From NCBI RefSeq assembly GCF_028283705.1, contig NZ_JAPWKD010000032.1, forward strand, positions 496,001-560,000: 64,000 nt of DNA. The letters run 5' to 3'. Positions 53,723-62,717 of the stretch are shown one piece after another. Made by a program: the position numbers and the translations under genes. The first letter of the stretch is position 1. Every line of letters starts with the position of its first letter. The notes under the pieces are model-generated. The model made no database searches. It had not been told where the DNA came from and was given only the letters and a program-made list of their open reading frames with translations. The DNA comes from Pantoea sp. Lineage in GTDB: Bacteria; Pseudomonadota; Gammaproteobacteria; Enterobacterales; Enterobacteriaceae.

Positions 53723-54352
53723 TTATAGTTTGCGCCCTGTCGCCACAATGTACACTTCGCGCGAACGTGATCGCGAAGCATCCGGCTTACGAATTTTCAC
53801 TTTCGTAAACAGGGAGCGAATTTCCCGCAGGTATTCATCGAAGCCATCTCCCTGAAACACTTTCACCACAAAACTGCCGCCTGGGGCCAGGATATCCCGA
53901 CACATTTCCAGCGCCAATTCTACCAAATACATCGAACGCGGAATATCAACTGCAGGTGTACCGCTCATGTTCGGCGCCATGTCCGACATCACCACCTGCA
54001 CTTTTTCGTCACCAACGCGTTCCAGTAGCGTCTTCAGCACTGCTTCGTCACGAAAATCGCCTTGCAGAAAATCAACACCGACAATCGGGTCCATAGGCAG
54101 CAGGTCACAGGCAATGATACGGCCATTCGAGCCAATTAGTTGTACCACATATTGCGACCAGCCACCGGGTGCAGCCCCCAGATCGACCACTGTCATACCG
54201 GGTTTGAACAGCTTGTCACCCTGCTGTATTTCCTCAAGTTTAAACCAGGCGCGCGAACGCAACCCTTTTTTCTGTGCCTGTTGCACATATTTATCGCTAA
54301 AGTGTTCCTGAAGCCAGCGACTGGAACTGGCCGAACGCTTTTTACCCGTCAT
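53723..54352 (-). CDS. rlmE: 23S rRNA 2'-O-methyltransferase RlmE
   Basis: 209 residues from the ATG at 54352 (MTGKKRSASSSRWLQEH), the same length as E. coli RlmE (FtsJ/RrmJ). The SAM-binding motif is VVDLGAAPGGWSQ near residue 58, and the K-D-K catalytic residues are in WFKLEE, MSDMAPN and VVKVF. It methylates U2552 in the A loop of 23S rRNA late in assembly. It is divergent from yhbY and upstream of ftsH. Confidence 0.96.
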   Translation of the reverse strand: MTGKKRSASSSRWLQEHFSDKYVQQAQKKGLRSRAWFKLEEIQQGDKLFKPGMTVVDLGAAPGGWSQYVVQLIGSNGRIIACDLLPMDPIVGVDFLQGDFRDEAVLKTLLERVGDEKVQVVMSDMAPNMSGTPAVDIPRSMYLVELALEMCRDILAPGGSFVVKVFQGDGFDEYLREIRSLFTKVKIRKPDASRSRSREVYIVATGRKL

Positions 54353-54478
54353 AATTTTTCCAGTTAAATCGTCATCGTAGCGATAAATCAGCACGCATGG
54401 GTTGCGTTGATTTGGCGATATACCCGAGATGGCGGTAGAATGAACCGTTTTCAATCCCTAAGTAAGCAAAAAAATACG

Positions 54479-54775
54479 ATGAATCTGAGTACCAAACAAA
54501 AACAGCACCTGAAAGGCCTTGCACATCCGCTTAAACCCGTTGTTATGCTGGGTGGCAATGGCCTGACTGAAGGCGTGCTCGCCGAAATCGAACAGGCGCT
54601 AGAACATCACGAATTGATCAAGGTAAAAATTGCCTCGGAAGATCGTGAAACTAAGCTCCTGATCGTTGACGCTATCGTCCGCGAAACCAAAGCTTGCAAC
54701 GTACAGGTCATCGGCAAAACGCTGGTGCTGTATCGCCCTGCAAAAGAGAGCAAGATTTCTCTCCCCCGTTCGTAA
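54479..54775 (+). CDS. yhbY: CRM-domain RNA-binding protein YhbY
   Basis: 98 residues from MNLSTKQKQHLKGLAHPLKP, close to E. coli YhbY (97 aa). The CRM fold is marked by the loop VMLGGNGLTEGV (GxxG). YhbY binds pre-50S particles and is thought to act in ribosome assembly. It is divergent from rlmE and convergent with greA. Confidence 0.94.
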   Translation: MNLSTKQKQHLKGLAHPLKPVVMLGGNGLTEGVLAEIEQALEHHELIKVKIASEDRETKLLIVDAIVRETKACNVQVIGKTLVLYRPAKESKISLPRS

Positions 54776-54812
54776 CGGCGGGCAGAGAAAGTGCCATGCT
54801 CCTGCATGGGAT

Positions 54813-54836
54813 AAAAGGCCGCTATGCGGCCTTTTT
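54813..54836. terminator. Terminator between yhbY and greA
   Basis: AAAAGGCCGC pairs with GCGGCCTTTT around TAT, followed by T residues. A and T runs on both sides allow it to end both convergent genes. Confidence 0.9.
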
Positions 54837-54883
54837 CCTTTCTTTACAATATGCAGCAACGCATTTCAAAGCGTAGCAATATA

Positions 54884-55360
54884 TTAGATGTATTCCACCT
54901 TCAGGATCTCATATTCCACATCCCCGCCCGGTGTTTTGATGATCGCGACGTCATCCGCTTCTTTCCCGACCAGACCACGCGCCATCGGCGAGTTCACTGA
55001 AATCAGATTTTGTTTAAAGTCGGCTTCGTCATCGCCCACGATACGGTAGGTCGATTCTTCATCAGTATCGATGTTCAGCACCTGCACGGTAGCACCAAAA
55101 ATGACGCGACCGGTTTTCGGCATCTGAGTCACATCAATCACTTGCGCATTGGAGAGTTTCGCTTCGATCTCCTGAATGCGTCCCTCGCAGAACCCTTGTT
55201 CTTCGCGGGCAGCATGGTATTCGGCATTCTCTTTCAAATCGCCGTGCTCACGGGCTTCGGCGATAGAGGCGATGATGCGCGGACGCTTAACGGTTTTCAG
55301 TTCGTTCAGCTCTTCGCGCAGCTTTTCAGCGCCTTTTAAAGTCATCGGAATCTGTTTCAT
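54884..55360 (-). CDS. greA: Transcription elongation factor GreA
   Basis: 158 residues, the same length as E. coli GreA. The N-terminal coiled coil has the acidic tip (GDLKENAEYHAARE near residues 40-53) and the C-terminal FKBP-like domain follows. It enters the RNA polymerase secondary channel and stimulates cleavage of backtracked RNA. A long leader upstream holds a strong hairpin and a sigma-E-like promoter. Confidence 0.98.
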   Translation of the reverse strand: MKQIPMTLKGAEKLREELNELKTVKRPRIIASIAEAREHGDLKENAEYHAAREEQGFCEGRIQEIEAKLSNAQVIDVTQMPKTGRVIFGATVQVLNIDTDEESTYRIVGDDEADFKQNLISVNSPMARGLVGKEADDVAIIKTPGGDVEYEILKVEYI

Positions 55361-55461
55361 TTTGGCTCCTCGTCATCTTTCCTGGTTAACAGCGTCATCC
55401 TGACCGGTGACAGCAGAAAACAGCTTCTGCGGCGCGTTACCTCATTTTCACAAGCAAAAGA

Positions 55462-55493
55462 ATCCTGACCCGGAAAGGTTTCCGGGTCAGGAT
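55462..55493 (-). terminator. Intrinsic terminator in the greA leader (GraL-like)
   Basis: A near-perfect stem, ATCCTGACCCGGAAA with TTTCCGGGTCAGGAT, is followed on the minus strand by TCTTTTG. It lies about 100 bp before greA and just after the promoter at 55505-55532. In E. coli greA leader transcripts end early to give the small RNA GraL; the same arrangement is inferred here. On the plus strand GGGTTTTG follows, so some activity in that direction is possible. Confidence 0.65.
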
Positions 55494-55504
55494 GGGTTTT
55501 GCAT

Positions 55505-55532
55505 TTTGATACGTATTTTACCCCAGAGTTCC
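55505..55532 (-). promoter_or_regulatory. Candidate sigma-E promoter of greA
   Basis: On the minus strand GGAACT (55532-55527) and TCAAA (55509-55505) match the sigma-E -35 and -10 elements with 17 bases between. A sigma-70-like -10, TAAAAT (55520-55515), overlaps. In E. coli greA has both types of promoter. Confidence 0.6.
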
Positions 55533-55607
55533 CTGTGGGTCATCGTTTACTTTGCACCGTCCGGGGACGTAGTATTGTCGCCTTCACCCGTCAGTTACCG
55601 CGAGATT

Positions 55608-57041
55608 ATGCGATTTTCACGACTTGTTACCGGATTAACCTGTGCGTTTATGCTGCAGGCACAAGCAGCCCCCGTTGAGGAATACATGCAGTATTTACCA
55701 GACGGCGCAAACCTGGCGCTGATGGTACAAAAAGTGGGCGCATCAACCCCGATAATCGATTTTCATGGCAAACAAATGGCGTTACCCGCCAGTACCATGA
55801 AGGTTGTGACCGCGCTGGCGGCGTTGCTGGAGCTGGGGCCAGACTTCCGTTTCCAGACCACGCTGGAAACCAAAGGCGCAGTCAGCGATGGCACCCTGAA
55901 TGGGGATCTGGTGGCACGCTTTGCCGGTGATCCGACATTAAGCCGCCAGGATCTGCGCAACATGGTCGCCACGCTGAAAAAGCAGGGCATTACCCATATT
56001 AAAGGCAACCTGGTGATCGATACCTCGGTCTTCGCCAGCCACGATATGGCACCAGGCTGGCCGTGGAACGATCTGACGCAATGCTTCAGCGCACCGCCAG
56101 GGGCAGCCATCGTCGATAAAAACTGTTTCTCTGTTTCGCTCTACAGCGCCAGCAAGCCGGGCGAAACCGCCTTTGTGCGCATCGCTTCCTATTACCCGGC
56201 GCATATGTTCAGCCAGGTACGTACCCTCGGCCCTAACAGCGGCGAGGGACAATATTGCGAGCTGGATGTGGTGCCAGGCGAACTGAACCGCTACACCCTG
56301 ACCGGCTGCATGCGTCAGCGTGCTGAACCGCTGCCACTGGCCTTTGCCGTGCAGGATGGCGCAGCCTGGGCCGGCGAGATCCTGAAGGATGAACTGCGCG
56401 CTGCAGATATCGATTACAGCGGCCATCTGGTGCGTCAGACGCAGGTCACGTCGCCGGGTACCGTGCTGGCCTCCACGCAATCCGCACCGTTGCACGATTT
56501 GCTGCACACCATGCTGAAGAAATCGGACAATATGATTGCCGATACCGTGTTCCGTACCATTGGCCATCATTACTTCAATGTCCCGGGCACCTTCCGTGCC
56601 GGTTCTGATGCAGTGCGCCGCATTCTGCGCGAAAAAGCCGGTGTCGATCTCGGCAACACCATTCAGGTAGACGGCTCAGGCCTGTCACGTCATGATTTGG
56701 TCGCGCCCAGTACCATGATGCAGGTGCTGCAATACATCGCCAAAAATGATTCAACGCTGAACTACATCTCCATGCTGCCGCTAGCGGGCTACGATGGCAC
56801 GCTACAATATCGTGGTGGTCTGCATGAAGCGGGCGTTGATGGTAAGGTATCGGCGAAGACCGGTTCGCTGCAGGGCGTCTATAATCTGGCAGGATTCATT
56901 ACCACTGCCAGCGGCGCGCGCGTTGCCTTTGTCCAGTATCTGTCCGGTTATGCTGTTCCGCCGGAAGACCAGAAGACACGCCGCATTCCGCTGGTGCGTT
57001 TTGAAAGCCGCCTCTACAAGGACATTTACCAGAACAACTGA
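55608..57041 (+). CDS. dacB: D-alanyl-D-alanine carboxypeptidase/endopeptidase DacB (PBP4)
   Basis: 477 residues from the ATG at 55608, the same as E. coli PBP4. Signal peptide 1-20 (ending AQA). The penicillin-binding motifs are STMK (S62-K65), SDN in KKSDNM and KTG in SAKTGSLQG. A domain inserted between SxxK and SxN is typical of this class C type. It trims or cuts peptidoglycan cross-links in the periplasm. Its stop overlaps the pmrA start by one base (TGATG), so the three genes downstream of it may share a transcript. Confidence 0.96.
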   Translation: MRFSRLVTGLTCAFMLQAQAAPVEEYMQYLPDGANLALMVQKVGASTPIIDFHGKQMALPASTMKVVTALAALLELGPDFRFQTTLETKGAVSDGTLNGDLVARFAGDPTLSRQDLRNMVATLKKQGITHIKGNLVIDTSVFASHDMAPGWPWNDLTQCFSAPPGAAIVDKNCFSVSLYSASKPGETAFVRIASYYPAHMFSQVRTLGPNSGEGQYCELDVVPGELNRYTLTGCMRQRAEPLPLAFAVQDGAAWAGEILKDELRAADIDYSGHLVRQTQVTSPGTVLASTQSAPLHDLLHTMLKKSDNMIADTVFRTIGHHYFNVPGTFRAGSDAVRRILREKAGVDLGNTIQVDGSGLSRHDLVAPSTMMQVLQYIAKNDSTLNYISMLPLAGYDGTLQYRGGLHEAGVDGKVSAKTGSLQGVYNLAGFITTASGARVAFVQYLSGYAVPPEDQKTRRIPLVRFESRLYKDIYQNN

Positions 57042-57703
57042 TGAAACTGTTAATCGTTGAGGATGATGCGCTGCTGCAATCGGGCCTGGCCCAGGCATTG
57101 AGCGCCCAGGGGTACGCCGTCGACTGTGCCGCCAGCGCCGCAGAAAGCAATGCCTTGCTGCGCAGTGGCCAGTACAGCCTGATCGTACTGGATCTCGGTC
57201 TGCCCGATCGTGACGGCGCTGCGCTACTGCGTCAGTGGCGTCGCGATGGCATCGCCGTACCGGTACTGATTCTCACCGCGCGTGATGCGCTGGAAGATCG
57301 GGTGGATGGGCTGGATGCCGGTGCCGATGACTATCTGGTGAAGCCCTTTGCCCTGGTGGAACTGCAGGCACGCGTGCGGGCATTGATTCGCCGCTATCAA
57401 GGCCATAGCGACAACCTGTTGCAGCAGGGTGACCTCACTCTCAACCTCAGTTCTCAGCAGGTACTGCTGGAGAACCAGCCGCTGGAAATCACGCCGAAAG
57501 AGTTCGCGCTGCTAACCCGTTTGCTGATGCGCGTCGGGCAGAATGTGCACCGCGAAACCCTGCAACAGGATCTCTACAGCTGGAACGATGATCCCGGCTC
57601 CAACACGCTGGAAGTCCATATTCACAATCTGCGCCGCAAACTCGGCAAAGATCGTATCAAGACCGTGCGTGGCGTCGGTTATCGGCTGGAAGAACGTGAA
57701 TGA
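57041..57703 (+). CDS. pmrA: Response regulator PmrA (BasR)
   Basis: 220 residues of the OmpR/PhoB type. The receiver domain has acidic residues EDD (7-9), phospho-acceptor D51 in VLDLGLPD and K101 region VKPF. The winged helix ends with NTLEVHIHNLRRKLGKDRIKTVRGVGY, as in E. coli BasR. PmrA activates genes that add aminoarabinose and phosphoethanolamine to lipid A. It overlaps dacB by one base and pmrB by four. The pmrC gene usually found in front is missing here. Confidence 0.92.
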   Translation: MKLLIVEDDALLQSGLAQALSAQGYAVDCAASAAESNALLRSGQYSLIVLDLGLPDRDGAALLRQWRRDGIAVPVLILTARDALEDRVDGLDAGADDYLVKPFALVELQARVRALIRRYQGHSDNLLQQGDLTLNLSSQQVLLENQPLEITPKEFALLTRLLMRVGQNVHRETLQQDLYSWNDDPGSNTLEVHIHNLRRKLGKDRIKTVRGVGYRLEERE

Positions 57704-58758
57704 ATAGCATGCGTCAGCGCTTGCTGATTATGCTGGCGCTGATTTTGCTCACCTGCCAGATCATGAGCGCCGTCTGGCTGTGGCACGAAAGCCGCGAACA
57801 GATTGGCTTTCTGGTGAATGAAACGCTCACCGCCAAAGCACGTAACGATCACGTCGAAAACGAAATCCGCGAAGCCATTGCCTCACTGCTGTTGCCGTCG
57901 CTGGTGATGGTGTGCCTGACGTTGCTGTTCTCCTTCTGGGCCATCAACTGGATTATCCGCCCGCTGAAGTTGTTGCAAAGCAGCCTTGCCCATCGCTCCG
58001 CCGATAATCTGTCCGCGCTGCCGCTCTATTCCGAGATGGAAGAGATCGTGGCGGTGACCACCTCGATCAATCAGCTCCTGTCGCGTCTCGATCATACGCT
58101 GCAACAGGAACGCCTGTTCACCGCCGACGCCGCCCACGAATTACGCACGCCACTGGCCGGGCTGCGCCTGCATCTGGAGCTGCTGCAACAGCAAAACGTA
58201 CCGCAAAGTGAAATGCTGGTGGAACGTATCGATCAGCTAATGCACACGGTTGAACAATTATTGATGCTGTCGCGTGCTGGCCAGGCGCTGGCTGGCGGTC
58301 ACTATCAGCAGTTGCACTGGCAACAGGACATCATGCAACCATTGCAGCCGGAGATGGCCGAACTTTACGCGCAGCGTCAGCAGCAATTGTTCTGGCCGCA
58401 GGGTACGGATGTACCGCAACAGGGTGAGGCGGTTTTGCTGCGTCTTATGCTGCGTAACCTACTGGAAAATGCCTCGCGCTACAGCCCGGAAGGCAGTGAA
58501 GTGCAGGTGTTGTTACGTGAAGAAGAACAGCAGGTGATCGTTGAAGTATGGGATCAGGGACCAGGCATTGAAGCCAGTGCGGCAGAGGAACTGACTAAGG
58601 CCTTCCGGCGTCGCGATCAACGCTACGGTGGCAGCGGTCTGGGTCTGAATATTGTGCTGCGCATTGTGCAGATGCATCACGGCAGCCTGGAACTGGTTAA
58701 CCGGAAAGACGGCAGCGGACTGATTGCCCGCTGCCGTTTGCCTCATCATCTCAATTAG
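57700..58758 (+). CDS. pmrB: Sensor histidine kinase PmrB (BasS)
   Basis: 352 residues (363 in E. coli BasS). Two membrane segments (about 7-27 and 62-83) enclose a short periplasmic loop rich in Glu, the type that senses iron(III) or low pH. A HAMP region follows, then the phospho-acceptor H146 in AAHELRTPLAG and the ATP-binding boxes LRNLLENASRYSPEG, DQGPGI and GGSGLGLNI. Its start overlaps the pmrA stop by four bases. It is convergent with fepA with a 4-bp overlap of the ends. Confidence 0.92.
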   Translation: MNSMRQRLLIMLALILLTCQIMSAVWLWHESREQIGFLVNETLTAKARNDHVENEIREAIASLLLPSLVMVCLTLLFSFWAINWIIRPLKLLQSSLAHRSADNLSALPLYSEMEEIVAVTTSINQLLSRLDHTLQQERLFTADAAHELRTPLAGLRLHLELLQQQNVPQSEMLVERIDQLMHTVEQLLMLSRAGQALAGGHYQQLHWQQDIMQPLQPEMAELYAQRQQQLFWPQGTDVPQQGEAVLLRLMLRNLLENASRYSPEGSEVQVLLREEEQQVIVEVWDQGPGIEASAAEELTKAFRRRDQRYGGSGLGLNIVLRIVQMHHGSLELVNRKDGSGLIARCRLPHHLN

Positions 58759-61007
58759 AATTGCGTGTTGAGGCTCATGTAGTAAGTACGGCCTGAATCG
58801 TTGTAGGTGTTCGCACCAGCACCATACAAATACGCGCCGGTCGTCGCGTTGCCGGTGGTCTGGGCATTACCCTGACGCCAGTGGCGCTTGTCGAACAGGT
58901 TATCGATACCAAGTGTGACGCTGACGTACTTGTTCACATCATACGTACCGCTCATACCAAGGATAGAGTAAGGGCTGACCTGATCGGTGGCGCTGCCGGT
59001 AACCGGGTTGCCATGATAGTCATACTTCTTAGGCACTTGCTTGCCATACCAGGTAAAGGTGGTTTGCAGCGACAGATCCTCTGTTGCCTGCCAGCTCAGC
59101 GTCGAGTTCAGGGTATATTGCGGGATAATCGACAAACGGTCGCCGGTCTCTTTGTTCTTACTCTGCAGCATATACGTGTAATTGTTATTCCACGTTACGG
59201 TGTCAGAGAACGGGATGTTGATGGTGCCTTCCAGCCCTTCAACCACCGCTTTCGGTACGTTTTCCCACTTGTAGATATTGGTGGTGCCGTTAGAGGCGGT
59301 ACCGGTTGAGACCATACCCGCTTCGATTTTGTTGCGATAATCGTTGCGGAACCAGGTCAGACCGGCCTGATAGCCTTCGTGTTTCCACTCCAGACCAATC
59401 TCTTTGTTGATGCTGTTTTCTGCTTTCAGGTCTTTATTACCCTGCAAATAACAGGCGCTGGACGCATCAGCACAACCCTGACCGTTGCTGTACAACAGAT
59501 AGTTCGGGTTGGTCTGATACAGGCTCGGCGCTTTATAAGCACGACCAATCCCCATCTTCAGCGTGAAGTCATCACCCAGCCCTTGCGACAGGTTCAGTGA
59601 CGGGCTCCAGTTGTTGCCCACAATCGAGTGATGATCGAAACGCAGGCTCGGCGTCAGCATGGTGCTGTCTGTCAGCTCCATGTTGTCTTCAGCAAACAGT
59701 GAGAAGATTTCAGCCTGGGAATACGGACTGCGTCCGGTACTCGAGATGCCCGGCACGCTACCGTAGCTGGCTGCCTGGGTGGTGGAAGAAGGATCCTTCA
59801 TGCGCTGCTGATTCCACTCAGTGCCCAGCGTTGCGGTCTGGTTAATCAGCCATTCAAACGGAATGCTGACTTCACTATGCAGCATAATGTCGTCGAGCTG
59901 GATGGTGTTAAAGCCGCTGTTGGAGAAGATCCCTTCGGTCCCGCCCGCCAGGCCTTCATTGATACGGGTGTTACGGGTTTTCTCGTAGCGTCCCCAGGTA
60001 CTGGTACTGACACCATTGTCCCAGGCACCGGTCCATTTCAGCGAGATGTTCTGGCGATACAGGCGGTTGGTTTCATCACCGTACAGGCTTTTCACCAGCG
60101 TGCTGGTGTTGGTGTTCTGCGTATCACCGGCATAAAGGTTACCCTGACGGCTGTAGCCTGCCTGCAATTCGAGGGTTTGCATCGGCGCAAACGCCCAGCT
60201 CAGTAACGCATTGATATCTTTGTTGACGGAACCTTCGCGTCCAGCCGGATAGCTGCCCGCATAAGTCCCGGTACGATCTGCAGCATGGCCTTCGTTGATA
60301 TCGTAGGCATCCGCCTGAGTTTTGGCTAAGCCACCGTACAACCGGAAGTTGAAGTCATCACCCAGCGGCCCTTGCAGGCTGAAATTGGTGCGTTTGGTTG
60401 CGCCTTCATCTTTGTGCTGCGGTACGTTGAAATAGCTGTTCCAGGAACCGTGCCACTGCTGGTCGGTGTATTTCTTGGTGATGATGTTCACCACGCCACC
60501 CGCCGCGCCGTTGCCGTAGCGCACCGCGGCCGGACCACGAATCACGTCGATATGGTCGATCAACTCTGGCGGTACCCAGTTGGTATCACCGCGCGTATCA
60601 CGCTCGCCACGCCAGCCAAGGCGTACCGAGTTACGGCTGGTGATCGGCATACCATCAACCATGATCAGGGTATTTTCCGGGCCCATGCCACGGATATCGA
60701 TCTGGCGATTGTTGCCGCGCTGGCCGCTGGTGGAGTTACCGGTCAGGTTAACGCCCGGCATGGTGCGGATGATTTCAGACACATCGCGCGCTGGCGGATG
60801 CTTTTTGATTTCATCGGCGGTAATGGTAGAAACGCCTGGAGCCTGCAACGTTTGCTGCTGGGCGGTCACCATCATGGTGCCCCCATCCACGGAAGCGGCG
60901 TCTGTGCTGGTAGTCGTGCTGCTGGAGGTCTCTGCTGCCCAGGTGGTACCGGAGAGAAGCCCCAGTTCAATCAGAATGGCTAATGATAAACGCGAATATT
61001 TTTTCAT
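58755..61007 (-). CDS. fepA: TonB-dependent ferric enterobactin receptor FepA
   Basis: 750 residues. Signal peptide about 1-24 (ending TTWA), TonB box near residues 43-49 (TMMVTAQ), plug domain with NLTGNSTSGQRGNNRQIDIR and a 22-strand barrel ending in Phe (YYMSLNTQF). Similarity to E. coli FepA (746 aa) is very high throughout, including plug and loop stretches such as GNLYAGDTQNTN, so ferric enterobactin is the expected ligand. It is divergent from fes over a Fur-box region. Confidence 0.95.
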   Translation of the reverse strand: MKKYSRLSLAILIELGLLSGTTWAAETSSSTTTSTDAASVDGGTMMVTAQQQTLQAPGVSTITADEIKKHPPARDVSEIIRTMPGVNLTGNSTSGQRGNNRQIDIRGMGPENTLIMVDGMPITSRNSVRLGWRGERDTRGDTNWVPPELIDHIDVIRGPAAVRYGNGAAGGVVNIITKKYTDQQWHGSWNSYFNVPQHKDEGATKRTNFSLQGPLGDDFNFRLYGGLAKTQADAYDINEGHAADRTGTYAGSYPAGREGSVNKDINALLSWAFAPMQTLELQAGYSRQGNLYAGDTQNTNTSTLVKSLYGDETNRLYRQNISLKWTGAWDNGVSTSTWGRYEKTRNTRINEGLAGGTEGIFSNSGFNTIQLDDIMLHSEVSIPFEWLINQTATLGTEWNQQRMKDPSSTTQAASYGSVPGISSTGRSPYSQAEIFSLFAEDNMELTDSTMLTPSLRFDHHSIVGNNWSPSLNLSQGLGDDFTLKMGIGRAYKAPSLYQTNPNYLLYSNGQGCADASSACYLQGNKDLKAENSINKEIGLEWKHEGYQAGLTWFRNDYRNKIEAGMVSTGTASNGTTNIYKWENVPKAVVEGLEGTINIPFSDTVTWNNNYTYMLQSKNKETGDRLSIIPQYTLNSTLSWQATEDLSLQTTFTWYGKQVPKKYDYHGNPVTGSATDQVSPYSILGMSGTYDVNKYVSVTLGIDNLFDKRHWRQGNAQTTGNATTGAYLYGAGANTYNDSGRTYYMSLNTQF

Positions 61008-61181
61008 TTTTTCGTTCCTGGATTGCCAGCAAACGTAACTGGCGCGCCGGTGAGAAAGTCACAATCCTTTATCGTCGCCCTGTCCCAAACCTGGCAGTGC
61101 CATCCGTCGCGCATCCCTTCCTTTATGAGAAAGGTGACAGGCGGAACGAGCGTGCTCATTTATGAGCGGAAACACCCTATT

Positions 61182-61200
61182 GCAAATGCAAATAATTATC
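61182..61200. promoter_or_regulatory. Fur box between fepA and fes
   Basis: The 19-bp sequence GCAAATGCAAATAATTATC matches 14 of 19 positions of the Fur consensus. It lies in the fepA-fes interval where E. coli has its Fur site, so iron should repress both directions. More A/T-rich, Fur-like sequence continues to about 61212. Confidence 0.82.
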
Positions 61201-61261
61201 AATAGTATTATCTGTAACCTTTGTGAAAAGATCCTTGAGTAAACGGCGACTGGCAGCACCT

Positions 61262-62479
61262 ATGACCTGGCTAAACGAAATAACCGGCAGTGAAGCCTGG
61301 TGGCAGGAGCAGCAACGTAAAGGCATCCCGTATGTCGAGGGAGAGGTGGATGGCGCATGTCAGGTCACTTTCTTCTGGCGCGATCCGCAGGGCAATGAAA
61401 CGCAGTCGCGCACGCAGCGGGTGTGGATCAACATCACCGGCGTAACCGATCACCACCAGCACCGCCCCCCGCAATCTTTAGTACGTGTCGCCAATACCGA
61501 TGTCTGGTACTGGCAGACCCTCCTGCCAGCCAGCTGGCGCGGCAGTTACTGTCTGATGCCTGATAAACAAGCGACCGATTTCGCCGGGGATGCCGACATG
61601 TATACCCTGCGCAACTGGTGGCGCGATAAATTCCCGACTGCCCAGGCCGATCCGCTTAATCCCCTGCGTGGCTGGTCTGGTGGGCGTGGCATGGGCGTTT
61701 CTCCCCTGCATCTGCCACAGGCCCCCAATCAACAGGTATGGCGCGCCATTGATGAAGGCCGTGCCCCTGAAATCGCCTTACAGCAATATCGCTGGGACAG
61801 CACCTTACTGGGCAACAGCCGTTCCGTCTGGCTGTACTGCACCGGCGCGGCTGAACCCCGGCAGCGACCACTGGCCATTTTGCTTGATGGGCAGTTCTGG
61901 GCGCACAGCATGCCGATTGCCGGTCCGCTGCAACAACTCACCGATCAGGGCACGCTGCCTGCGGCGGTGTATCTGTTTATCGACATCATCGACCGCGAAC
62001 ATCGCAGCCGCGAGCTGCCGTGTAATGCCCTGTTCTGGCAAGCCTTACAGGAAGAGTTGCTCCCTCAGGTGGCGCAGTGGGCACCTTATCGGCAGAACGC
62101 TGACAGCACCGTGGTGGCCGGGCAAAGTTTCGGCGGACTCGCCTCGGTATTCGCCGCATTGCACTGGCCACAGCAGTTTGGCAATGCCATCAGTCTGTCC
62201 GGCTCCTTCTGGTGGCCGGAGCGCGGTAATGCGCACGGCTGGCTGATCCAGCAGCTGGAACAGGGTCTGGCACCGCGTCAGCCACTGCGTTTCTGGCTGG
62301 AAGCAGGCAAACGTGAAGGGCTGATTTTGCAGGCTAATCAGCAATTGCAGCAGTTGTTGCAGGCGGCCGGTTATCAGATGGATTACCAGCCGGTGGAAGG
62401 TGGACACGATGCGCTGTGCTGGCGTGGTGGTCTGCTGGATGGCCTGCAAGCGCTGTGGCGCAATCCGACCCCGCATTAA
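61262..62479 (+). CDS. fes: Enterochelin esterase Fes
   Basis: 405 residues from the ATG at 61262, giving a start like that of E. coli Fes (MTWLNEITGSEAWWQ); a GTG at 61223 is an alternative and the ribosome site is weak for both. An N-terminal early set domain precedes the esterase D-type domain with nucleophile S289 in GQSFGG and H382 in EGGHDALCWRGG. The cytoplasmic enzyme cuts ferric enterobactin to free iron. It is followed by ybdZ 16 bp later. Confidence 0.94.
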   Translation: MTWLNEITGSEAWWQEQQRKGIPYVEGEVDGACQVTFFWRDPQGNETQSRTQRVWINITGVTDHHQHRPPQSLVRVANTDVWYWQTLLPASWRGSYCLMPDKQATDFAGDADMYTLRNWWRDKFPTAQADPLNPLRGWSGGRGMGVSPLHLPQAPNQQVWRAIDEGRAPEIALQQYRWDSTLLGNSRSVWLYCTGAAEPRQRPLAILLDGQFWAHSMPIAGPLQQLTDQGTLPAAVYLFIDIIDREHRSRELPCNALFWQALQEELLPQVAQWAPYRQNADSTVVAGQSFGGLASVFAALHWPQQFGNAISLSGSFWWPERGNAHGWLIQQLEQGLAPRQPLRFWLEAGKREGLILQANQQLQQLLQAAGYQMDYQPVEGGHDALCWRGGLLDGLQALWRNPTPH

Positions 62480-62495
62480 ACAAGCAGGAGCCGAC

Positions 62496-62717
62496 ATGGA
62501 ACATCGCAATCCCTTTGACGATCCGCAGCAGGATTGTCTGGTGCTGTGCAATCCGCAGCAACAATACAGTTTATGGCCCGCGTTCAGCGTTCCTCCCTCT
62601 GGCTGGCAAACGGTGTTTGGCCCACAGCCGCAACCCGCCTGCCTGAACTGGCTGGAACAGAACTGGCAGGATATCCGGCCGCTGACGCAGGACACCAACC
62701 GGAGCGACAATGTCTGA
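62496..62717 (+). CDS. ybdZ: MbtH-like protein YbdZ
   Basis: 73 residues, with the MbtH-family features NPFDDPQ at the start, SLWP near residue 26 and the Trp in PSGWQTVFGPQ. These small proteins bind and activate the adenylation domain of NRPSs, here EntF. It lies between fes and entF as in E. coli and overlaps the entF start by 8 bases. Confidence 0.94.
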   Translation: MEHRNPFDDPQQDCLVLCNPQQQYSLWPAFSVPPSGWQTVFGPQPQPACLNWLEQNWQDIRPLTQDTNRSDNV

